A stretch of 64,000 nucleotides of DNA from Tahibacter amnicola (GTDB taxonomy: Bacteria > Pseudomonadota > Gammaproteobacteria > Xanthomonadales > Rhodanobacteraceae), in contig NZ_CP104694.1 of the NCBI RefSeq assembly GCF_025398735.1, positions 5,235,465-5,299,464 of the forward strand, read 5' to 3'. This document shows positions 19,195-26,470 of this stretch, piece by piece (positions within the stretch are counted from its first letter, which is position 1; the number at the start of each line of letters is the position of its first letter). The notes under the pieces are model-generated. The model was not told where the DNA came from and did not search any database. It worked only from the letters and a program-made list of their open reading frames with translations. The position numbers were made by a program, and so were the translations under genes.

Positions 19195-19226
19195 CGACCG
19201 CAGCAGCCGCTGCGGTCGGTTATTTG
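19195..19226 (+). terminator. rho-independent terminator after the helicase gene
   Basis: A 12-bp perfect stem (ACCGACCGCAGC / GCTGCGGTCGGT) with loop AGCC, followed by TTATTT. Confidence 0.85.
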
Positions 19227-19281
19227 CCAGGCTGACATCGGCTGTGCGAAGAGCGGTCAATCACCGTCCCGCCACACACCC

Positions 19282-20346
19282 ATGCCCCTGCCGATCCGCT
19301 ACCTGTGCGTCGACGCCCTGCGCGGGCTGACCGTAGCCGCCATGCTGCTGGTCAACAATGCCGGCGACTGGAACCACGTCCACCCGCTGCTTTCCCATGC
19401 AGCCTGGCACGGCCTGCAGCCGGCAGATCTGATTTTCCCCCTGTTCCTGTTCATCGTCGGCGTCTCGGCGGTGATGAGCCTGCAACCGCGACTGGACGGC
19501 GGTACTCCCGCGAACGTGCTCTGGCGCGAAGTGATCCTGCGCGGCCTGCGCATCACAGCCCTGGGCATCGCATTGCACATTCTGGCCGCGACGGTGATCG
19601 ACGGTCGTGATTTCCGCCTGTTCGGCGTGCTCCAGCGCATCGGGCTGTGCTTCGTGATGGCGGGGCTGTGCATTATCGCGCTGCGGCCGCGTGCGCTCTC
19701 CCTGCTCGCCACCGGCCTGCTGATCAGCTACGGTCATCTGCTCACCCTGGGTGATAGCACGCCCACCGAAAACCTCGCCGCACGGGTGGATTCATGGCTG
19801 CTCGGCCCCCTCGCCTACCAGTTCGACCCGGCAACCGGCCGGGCCTTCGATCCCGAAGGGCTCATCAGCACGATCGGCGCATTCATCACAACGCTGCTCG
19901 GTGCTCGCGCCGGTCATGCACTCCGACAGGGCGACCGGCGCTTCCTCTGGCTGGGAGGGCTGGGCTGCCTTGCTGCCGGATGGATAGCAGCGCAGATCCA
20001 GCCGATCAACAAGGCCTTGTGGACACCGACCTTTGTCCTGGTTACAGGCGGGTTTTCCTCGCTGCTCCTGGCGCTGTTCCACGACCTCATGGACCACCGG
20101 GGCTGGCCCGCCATCGGCCGCGCGATGGGCCGGAACGCCCTGGCAGCCTATGCCGGCTCCTGGAGCCTGGCATGTCTCCTGACGATCGGATCCACTGACC
20201 GACGGCTGTATCAGCTTCTGTTCGGCGCCATCGTCAATCGCTACGGCGATGAAGCCGCCTCGGCCGCCTGGGCCATCGCCGTCACTGCGCTGTGGTGGTT
20301 CCTGATGCGCCTGTGCCACGCCCGGCGCTGGTACTGGCGCATGTAG
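19282..20346 (+). CDS. NagX/HGSNAT-like membrane acyltransferase (DUF5009 type)
   Basis: Polytopic inner-membrane protein, 354 residues, with about ten hydrophobic segments. The N-terminus has VDALRGLTVAAMLLVNN and the PADLIFPLFLFIVGVS segment typical of heparan-alpha-glucosaminide N-acetyltransferase homologues and of NagX, which in xanthomonads is encoded with N-acetylglucosamine genes. The conserved region predicts acyl-group transfer across the membrane to a sugar, but the substrate is not established and no nag genes are in the window. The stop TAG (20344-20346) abuts the stop of the convergent glycosyltransferase gene with no spacer. Confidence 0.75.
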   Translation: MPLPIRYLCVDALRGLTVAAMLLVNNAGDWNHVHPLLSHAAWHGLQPADLIFPLFLFIVGVSAVMSLQPRLDGGTPANVLWREVILRGLRITALGIALHILAATVIDGRDFRLFGVLQRIGLCFVMAGLCIIALRPRALSLLATGLLISYGHLLTLGDSTPTENLAARVDSWLLGPLAYQFDPATGRAFDPEGLISTIGAFITTLLGARAGHALRQGDRRFLWLGGLGCLAAGWIAAQIQPINKALWTPTFVLVTGGFSSLLLALFHDLMDHRGWPAIGRAMGRNALAAYAGSWSLACLLTIGSTDRRLYQLLFGAIVNRYGDEAASAAWAIAVTALWWFLMRLCHARRWYWRM

Positions 20347-21627
20347 TCACGCCGGGGCGGTCAGCGGAAGATCCGCCGTGCACGGCACGCCGAGCAGATC
20401 GTGTACCCAGGCGGCCACCGTCTCCTCCGCGGAAGTCGCGGCCAGCGACTGACCCAGTGCGCTGCACCGCCGACGCAGCGTCTCGTCATCCAGGGCCGTC
20501 GCCACGCACTCTGCCAACGCGTCCATGCGATGCAGACGACGCGCCACGCCCGCCCACACCAGTCGCGCCGCGTGATCGAACTGATCGTAGTCGACGGGAT
20601 GCACCAGTGCCGGCTTGCCATGCCGCAGGCAGTGGTACATCACGCCGGCACCGCCATGGTGCACGACCAGGTCGTAGCGGGCCAGATGCCGCGCATAATC
20701 CACATAGCCAATACGGTGGAAATTCCCCTCCGACACAACGGAGCAACTGCCAGCCGATCCGTCGCTGAAATGAAATTCGATATGGGGAAGGCGCCGCGCG
20801 GCCTCGGCAACGGCGGCGGCCATGGCCTCCTTCAACCACAGCAGGTGGGTACCGATCGTCACCAGCACATGCCGGCGATCAGCGCGGAACGGCGGCGCCG
20901 GGCCCGCTGTCGGCGGCGTGTACAGCACAGGCCCGACCAGCGAGAGTGATTCCGGCCAGCGCCGCGGAAATTCGATGACCTCGCTGCCCAGGGCGAGAAT
21001 CCGCTGCGGCGAATAGACGATCTCGCTACCGTCCTGTCGATACAGGGAGTCGATGCCCAGCTCGCGTAACGAGGATCGGTACATGCGCCCCATCAGGCGC
21101 TTGAAACCACGTACAAGCCTGCGGCCGGCGCCGTCGCGCAGGCGCCCCAGGCGGTCGTCCCGGGGCACCCAGCCGCCCAGGTAGGCCGGAGGGCCGTCCG
21201 GGGTCTCGACCACACAGGGCGACGGCAGGCTGGTCCACCAGGGAATACCGCGCCGCTGCGCCACGAATCCGGCCACGGGCAGCGCGAAATCAGCAATCAC
21301 CAGGCCCGGCGAACACTGCTCGTAGCAGGCCTCCAGCTCACGCCGGAAGCGGCCGAGCAATGCAAGGTTCTGCCGCAACTGGCCATGCAGACGCCACGGG
21401 TTGCTGCGCACCGCGTGCGGCGGGTTGACGATGGCGGCGATCGCATCATCTGCACCGTCGAGCAAGGCGATGCCCTCCAGTCCGGCCTGCCTGACCTGGG
21501 GCATGGCTGCGGCAGTACTGACCACCCGTACCGGAAAGACCTCGGCAAGCCGACGCCCGATTCCGAGCAGCGGATGCAGGTGCCCGCAGAACGGCGGCGC
21601 GACCAGGTCCACCATGCGCGACCTCAC
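20347..21627 (-). CDS. GT1-like nucleotide-sugar glycosyltransferase
   Basis: Probably transfers a sugar to a small hydrophobic acceptor. 426 residues in two Rossmann-like halves (GT-B fold). The N-terminus VDLVAPPFCGHLHPLLGIGRR has the His expected for the acceptor-activating base in GT1 enzymes (cf. GHxxP). The C-terminal half has VTIGTHLLWL and the nucleotide-sugar loop YDLVVHHGGAGVMYHCLRHGKP...DQFDHA, close to the MGT/UGT signature. No signal peptide or membrane segment is seen. The GTG at 21627 is in a GTGA overlap with the upstream stop and has GGAGG eight bases before it. Last gene of the six-gene operon. Confidence 0.82.
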   Translation of the reverse strand: MRSRMVDLVAPPFCGHLHPLLGIGRRLAEVFPVRVVSTAAAMPQVRQAGLEGIALLDGADDAIAAIVNPPHAVRSNPWRLHGQLRQNLALLGRFRRELEACYEQCSPGLVIADFALPVAGFVAQRRGIPWWTSLPSPCVVETPDGPPAYLGGWVPRDDRLGRLRDGAGRRLVRGFKRLMGRMYRSSLRELGIDSLYRQDGSEIVYSPQRILALGSEVIEFPRRWPESLSLVGPVLYTPPTAGPAPPFRADRRHVLVTIGTHLLWLKEAMAAAVAEAARRLPHIEFHFSDGSAGSCSVVSEGNFHRIGYVDYARHLARYDLVVHHGGAGVMYHCLRHGKPALVHPVDYDQFDHAARLVWAGVARRLHRMDALAECVATALDDETLRRRCSALGQSLAATSAEETVAAWVHDLLGVPCTADLPLTAPA

Positions 21628-22223
21628 GACAGTACCTCCACGCGCAGCGGATCGGCGAGCGCAAAGCCGCCGCGCCAGCGCGCCAGTTGCTGCCGGCACA
21701 GATTCAGCACGCTTTCCTGCTCCAGGTAGTTCATGTGATGGCAGGCCACGATGTGGTGGGCATTGGCGAAGTACCACCGCGACAGCCGGTCGCTGTCACC
21801 CTGCACCAGACACACCTCGCAGGACGGCAGCTGCCGCGCGACAGGCCCGTAGGCGAACACGCGCACGCGTCGCAGCAGCACTGGCGGCAAGCGCAGACCA
21901 TTGAGCAGTTCCAGACCGCAGCTGCCCGCCAGCAGGACAGTGCACCGCGCGCGTTCCAGCAGGGCGACAGCCGTGTTGCGATAGCGGATCGCGAAATCCG
22001 CCGTGCGCGCCCGGCGGTACTGCATCAGGTTGTTCAGCGCAGCGCGCGCCAGACCCACCGGCCGGTACTCACCGCCGTGTTCAAAGTAGGGAAAATTGCG
22101 TCGGACCCTGGCGTGCTCCGGCACCGGCAACGCGTCGAGGAAAGCGCTTTGGGACGGGCTGAGCGCGCAGCACGCCGGGTCACTCTGCCCGGTCAGGAAG
22201 GCTACCTGCAGGTCCATGATCAT
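21624..22223 (-). CDS. unrecognised protein, possible divergent alpha/beta hydrolase
   Basis: 199 residues with no family I can name. A nucleophile-elbow-like VLLAGSCGLELLNGL, then VCLVQGDSDRLSRWYF, and a late His in ACHHMNYLEQE follow the order Ser/Cys - Asp - His seen in alpha/beta hydrolases and thioesterases, but the sequence is short and the assignment is a guess. No signal peptide or membrane helix. Start: two in-frame ATGs at 22223 and 22217; the first is in an ATGA overlap with the end of the frameshifted GT2 gene, which supports it. The stop overlaps the GT1 gene start (GTGA). Its place between two glycosyltransferases suggests it acts on the same pathway intermediate. Confidence 0.6.
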   Translation of the reverse strand: MIMDLQVAFLTGQSDPACCALSPSQSAFLDALPVPEHARVRRNFPYFEHGGEYRPVGLARAALNNLMQYRRARTADFAIRYRNTAVALLERARCTVLLAGSCGLELLNGLRLPPVLLRRVRVFAYGPVARQLPSCEVCLVQGDSDRLSRWYFANAHHIVACHHMNYLEQESVLNLCRQQLARWRGGFALADPLRVEVLS

Positions 22224-23358
22224 GGCAGCGACACGAACCGGTCGTTGTCGAACACGCGATAGTGCCGGCTGCGCCAGCGAATACGACGGACCACCGCCGC
22301 GTGCAGCAGATGCAGCGGTTGCAGCAGTTCCGCCAGCACAGACAACAAAGGCAAATGACGTGATGCGCCGGTGGTCAGGCGCTGCAGCGCGACCAGGCAC
22401 GCGGCGCGTGCGGCCAGTACGGCGGCAACCGCGCCCCAGGCGGCCGGACTCCCCCTGCACTGCCGATCATCAGCCACAGCAGAAGCGGCGGCAGTCCGTG
22501 CAGAATGGCGATCCCCCCGCGCAGGGCCAGCGGTTGACGGCGCAGCAGCAACAGCGCGAAGAGGAACCAGCGGTGCATCAGGGCGATGTAGTGGCGAAGG
22601 TCGCGCACGCGGGTCTGCACGAACTGGGGATAAGGTGTCTGCCGGATGCGGCCACCCGCGTCGCGCACCTGACACGCCACAGCCAGATCGTCTGTCAGGT
22701 GCGCTTTCAACGGCGCGAACCCCCCGACGCGTTCAAGAACTTCGCTACGAAGTGCATAGCACATGCCATTGATGGACGGCGCGGGTACCAGCCCCGCCAG
22801 CGACAGGTAGGTCTGGGCCGCCTGGTTGTTGACGAACTGCGCCAGAAGCCGTGACGGGAATGCACCATCATCCCGATAGCATGGCAGTCCCGTCACCAGC
22901 GCATCCGTCCGCAGCCCGTCAATCAATGCGCGCAACCCTTCCGCCGGCAGGCAGGTGTCGTCATCCAGCACCACGAAGATGCCGGGCTCAGCGTGTTGCT
23001 GTGCCACCGCCAGTTTGTGCAGCTTGGGGTTTACGCCGTCGGGTGGCGGCGGCACCAGCAATCGCGTGATGGCACGACCAGGGTGACGTCGCGTCAATTC
23101 CTCCGTCACCCGCTGCGCCTCCGCATCATCGGTGTCCACGAGCCAGAGAAAGCGCGCGCCGGGCAAGGCACCGAGCGCCGAGTCCAGCACTGACTCCAGC
23201 AAAGGATCACCACTGAGAATGGCCTGCGCGACGGTCACCGCACTGTCGTCATCACCCACAGCCGGTGTCGGATACCGCCGGACGTAGCGCCACGCCAGCG
23301 TCGCCTTGCTCACCAGCAGGATCAGATAGACCACCCCTGCCACAATACTCAGGCCCAT
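22220..23358 (-). CDS. GT2/GT21-like membrane glycosyltransferase with a frameshift
   Basis: Resembles ceramide glucosyltransferase (GT21) and HpnI-like enzymes. The N-terminus is a membrane anchor (MGLSIVAGVVYLILLVSK); FVVLDDDTCLPAEGLRALID has the DDD metal site, LTDDLAVACQVRDAGG the acceptor Asp, and QTRVRDLRHYIALMHRW the (Q/R)xxRW-like motif near the C-terminal membrane segments. The first frame runs 23358 to 22375 (327 aa) but turns to a Pro/Arg-rich nonsense tail after LLLWLMIGSAGG. The neighbouring frame carries a sensible membrane C-terminus to 22220, ending in an ATGA overlap with the next gene. Adding one base (or one -1 slip) at the C5 run 22451-22455 joins the frames into 379 aa. 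So either a one-base deletion or sequencing error, or programmed slippage. Confidence 0.75.
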
Positions 23359-24305
23359 GATTGGCGCTGCCAGTGGACGAACCGCTCAACGCCGTCGGAA
23401 AGGCTGACGCTCGGCGCGCCCAGGACCTCGCGCATTTTTGCCACGTTGAAGGTTTTCGAGTACGCAAAGACGCCCACGCCGAACCGCGTCACGGGCGGCT
23501 CCCCCAAAAAGGGCAATAGCCGGCATGTGATCTCGCTCAGGCGTGCAGCCACCATGGCCGCACCAACGGACACGCGCCGGCGCGGCCGCGGCAGGCCCAG
23601 TCTATCCAGCACATCCAGCAGGAATGGCAGGATCGCCACCGGCTCATCGTTGGTTAGATTGAAAGTGCCGGTGACATCCTCGCGCGTGGCAGCGGCGAAG
23701 ATGTAGTCCGACAGCGTATCGATGTAGATCAGGTCCCCCAGCACCGGCGCCTCGTCGCGCCGGGCGATGATCGGCAGGCGCCCCTGTCGGGCGGCGGCGA
23801 GGATGCGGGGAAAGACCACGGTGTCGCCGGGGCCGAACACGGCGCGCGGACGCAGAATCGCCCACTGCCCCTCGAATCCACGCACGAGCTCTTCGCCGGC
23901 ATACTTGGTTGCGGCGTATTCGTTGACGAAGTCCGGACCGATCGGCGACGACTCGGTGATGCCGACCTGGTCGACATTCCGGTAGAAGACCGAACTCGAC
24001 GAGATGTAGACCAGTTTGCGCACCGATCTGCGCCGGCAAAAGGCAATCACCTGTCGCGTCGCTTCGACATTCTGCTGGTGGAACTCACCGCGTCGCCCCC
24101 ACGGCGACGATCGCGCTGCCGCATGGATCACGACATCCGGATCAAATGGCACATCGAATGGGCGCGACAGATCCGCCGTCGTGTAATTCGCGCACGCGGC
24201 ACCCCGGCGCGCAACACCATGCACGCGGACATCGTCACGTCCGCCGAACCGGTGCATGAGTGCGCCACCCACGAACCCCGATGCGCCGGTCACAAGAATC
24301 TTCAT
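23349..24305 (-). CDS. NAD(P)-dependent SDR (3-beta-HSD/OleD-like) reductase
   Basis: Extended short-chain dehydrogenase/reductase, 318 residues. The nucleotide loop is VTGASGFVGG (residues 5-14); the catalytic Tyr130-x3-Lys134 is in EYAATKYAGE with a Ser in VYISSSSVF. VIHAAARSSPWGR and the C-terminal half resemble the 3-beta-HSD group that contains OleD, which reduces 2-alkyl-3-oxo acids; with a KAS III-like condensing enzyme in the same operon, reduction of a beta-keto product is a natural hypothesis. ATG at 24305 overlaps the MBL gene stop (ATGA); the 3' end overlaps the GT2 gene by ten bases. Confidence 0.85.
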   Translation of the reverse strand: MKILVTGASGFVGGALMHRFGGRDDVRVHGVARRGAACANYTTADLSRPFDVPFDPDVVIHAAARSSPWGRRGEFHQQNVEATRQVIAFCRRRSVRKLVYISSSSVFYRNVDQVGITESSPIGPDFVNEYAATKYAGEELVRGFEGQWAILRPRAVFGPGDTVVFPRILAAARQGRLPIIARRDEAPVLGDLIYIDTLSDYIFAAATREDVTGTFNLTNDEPVAILPFLLDVLDRLGLPRPRRRVSVGAAMVAARLSEITCRLLPFLGEPPVTRFGVGVFAYSKTFNVAKMREVLGAPSVSLSDGVERFVHWQRQSWA

Positions 24306-25210
24306 CGTCCATTTTCTCCGCAACTGAGGCGTGGTTCGTCCGGCGGGGCTACCGTCTGCCGATACGCAGCGATGGACTCTCCGCAATGCGAGGGAATGAC
24401 CGCCAGTTCCGGCAGGGAGCAGCTGACCGCGTGGAGGCCGTGCAAGGTCCGCGCGTATTCGGCCCAGTCGTGCATCAGCAGGCGCGCCAGCACCGAGGGC
24501 ATGCGCTGCTCGCGGAACGCTCGGGCCGACCAGCAGGCATCGGCGGCCAGCAAGACCAGGCGATCGTTCCGGTCGCGACAGAGCAATCCCATCTGCGACT
24601 GGGTGTGCCCGGAGAGTGGAACCCCCAGGAGACTGCCGTCGCCCAGAATGTCGAACGCGTGCTCGAAGGGCCGCCATGCGGCGCCCAGCGTCACCGCACG
24701 GCTGTCATCGGCGTAGCGGACACGCGCATCAAAGTCCGGCGGCAGCAAGGCCGGCAAGAAGCCCTTGCGCAGCGCGTTCCACGCATGCTTCCGGCGTAAA
24801 TGATCCACCTCGCCGCGCAGGGCGATAAAGCGCGCCTGGGGCAAGTCGCGCAGGCCCGCCACATGATCGGCGTGAAAATGGGAAATGACTACGAAACGGA
24901 TATCGCGCAATCGCACGCCCCGCTGCGACAGCTGCACCTCCAGCCGCTGTTCCGGAGACAGCCCTACAGGCGTGACCCAGCGATAGAGCATTTCGGGGAA
25001 TCGCGACGTCGCCGCGAGAAAGTGGTCGGCGTAGCCCGTGTCGTACAGAATCGGGCCCAGCTGCGGGTGCACGATCAGCGCACACAGCGATGGAAACGTG
25101 CACGAACGCAGCGCGCCGCCGCGCATCGTCACCCATTCCGGATGACGGCAATAGCCCACTGACAGAAGGTGCACATCAACACGGATAGACGGTACCGCTG
25201 TCCCGGTCAT
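24302..25210 (-). CDS. metallo-beta-lactamase-fold hydrolase
   Basis: 302 residues. The metal site HFHADH is at 111-116, and further ligands follow in LSGHTQSQMG, LAADACW and IPSHCGE, so a complete di-metal site is predicted. General architecture is that of lactonase-like or thioesterase-like MBL hydrolases; no signal peptide, so cytosolic. In this operon it could release or hydrolyse a thioester or lactone made by the KAS III-like protein; that is inference. ATG at 25210 has AAGGACG upstream. 43 bp separate it from the upstream gene and the downstream overlap is four bases. Confidence 0.85.
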   Translation of the reverse strand: MTGTAVPSIRVDVHLLSVGYCRHPEWVTMRGGALRSCTFPSLCALIVHPQLGPILYDTGYADHFLAATSRFPEMLYRWVTPVGLSPEQRLEVQLSQRGVRLRDIRFVVISHFHADHVAGLRDLPQARFIALRGEVDHLRRKHAWNALRKGFLPALLPPDFDARVRYADDSRAVTLGAAWRPFEHAFDILGDGSLLGVPLSGHTQSQMGLLCRDRNDRLVLLAADACWSARAFREQRMPSVLARLLMHDWAEYARTLHGLHAVSCSLPELAVIPSHCGESIAAYRQTVAPPDEPRLSCGENGR

Positions 25211-25253
25211 GGAAACGTCCTTGTGTGCGGAGTGAATGAGCGGACCACCATGA

Positions 25254-26264
25254 TCAATACCTCAACACGGCGCCGCCGAAGGAGAGCCCTGCCCCCGTCC
25301 CCAGCAATGCGACCAGATCGCCGCGCGCTATTTTTCCGCTGGAAATGGCGTGATGCAGCGCGATGGGAATCGAGGCCGCCATCTGGTTGCCGCGCGTGGC
25401 GAGCACGCGCACGAAGGTTTCTGCGGGCAGTTTCAACGCCGCTTCCATGTGCGCCAGCGCTTTCGCACTGGCCTGGTGCGGAACGATCTGGCGCAGTTGA
25501 GCACAGGTCACACCGGCATCGCCGAGTAATCGATCCACGAACGCAGGAAAGCGCTGCGCCGCCAGTCGATACGTGGCGCGGCCATTCATTTCGAAATAGG
25601 CGCCTTCCAGAAAATCGTCGCGACCGTCTGACGGTTTCAGACGCGTACCGCCTGCGCGCACCTGGCACAGATCAGCCCCCTCCGAGTAGGTTTCCAGCCG
25701 GACGTTCAACACCTGGGACTCGCCGCCGCCATCCCGTCCCAATACCACCGCGGCAGCGCCGTCACCGAACAACATGGCGGTTTCAGGGTCATCCGCACGC
25801 AGTCCGGCCGACGCCATCTCGCCACAAACGACCAGTACCCGTCGATAGCGGCCAATCGCGAGCGCGGCGCCAACGGTATCGAGCGCGGCGAGGAATCCCA
25901 GGCAGGTGGCATTGATATCGAAAGCGGGAATGCCGCTGCCTTCCAGGCCAAGCCGGCGCTGCACGAGCACCGCGGTGCAGGGAATGGCCTGCTCCATCAC
26001 GCTGGACGCCGAGACGATGCAGTCCATGTCGCTGGCTGTCAGCCCGGCCGCGGCGAGCGCCGAGCGCGCCGCCAGCGCCGCCATGGAGGAAGTGGTTTCA
26101 TCCGGACCGGCGTAGTGCCGGTGGCTGATGCCCGAGTGCCGGAACGTCCACCCCTGGGGCCGGCCCCAGCGCGCATCCAGCTCGTGCGACGCAACGCGAA
26201 CAGCCGGGGTGTACTCGCCGGTACCGAGGATCCGGATCGGCAAGGGCGCAGTGCGGTGAACCAT
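25254..26264 (-). CDS. beta-ketoacyl-ACP synthase III-like condensing enzyme
   Basis: Thiolase-fold enzyme forming a C-C bond between acyl thioesters. About 336 residues from ATG 26264. The KAS III triad is complete: Cys121 (INATCLGFLAAL), His263 (VPHQASAKAL) and Asn293 (RGNQMAASIPIAL); the C-terminus has GTGAGLSFGGAVLRY. It is not in a fab cluster but heads an operon with hydrolase, reductase and glycosyltransferases, so it is more likely a secondary-pathway KAS III than housekeeping FabH. Two other in-frame ATGs (26276, 26288) could add 4 or 8 residues. No ACP gene is adjacent. Confidence 0.85.
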   Translation of the reverse strand: MVHRTAPLPIRILGTGEYTPAVRVASHELDARWGRPQGWTFRHSGISHRHYAGPDETTSSMAALAARSALAAAGLTASDMDCIVSASSVMEQAIPCTAVLVQRRLGLEGSGIPAFDINATCLGFLAALDTVGAALAIGRYRRVLVVCGEMASAGLRADDPETAMLFGDGAAAVVLGRDGGGESQVLNVRLETYSEGADLCQVRAGGTRLKPSDGRDDFLEGAYFEMNGRATYRLAAQRFPAFVDRLLGDAGVTCAQLRQIVPHQASAKALAHMEAALKLPAETFVRVLATRGNQMAASIPIALHHAISSGKIARGDLVALLGTGAGLSFGGAVLRY

Positions 26265-26470
26265 GTGGCTGGGCATCCCTGGAAACATCGAGTTGCCAGC
26301 TTGGCGTGGGCTGCCCTGCCCCCACAAGCCATCCGTGCGGCGGCGATACGCAGCGATGCGCCGGGTATCACATTTTGATGCTGCCAGCTGAACCGCCGGC
26401 CCCTGATGCAGGTGTTCCCCCCGTCAACCGGTCGCGACGGCGCGTCGAAACGCGCCGCCGCGACGGCGTG

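Noticed and set aside
22375-22470. Reading the GT2 protein as naturally ending in PPGARLPPYWPHAPRAWSRCSA-type tail
   Set aside because: The tail is unlike any glycosyltransferase, and the alternative frame gives a proper membrane C-terminus that meets the next gene in an ATGA overlap.
23349-26264. The known ole (olefin) cluster
   Set aside because: The SDR resembles OleD and the synthase is thiolase-fold, but OleB and OleC equivalents are missing and glycosyltransferases are present instead.
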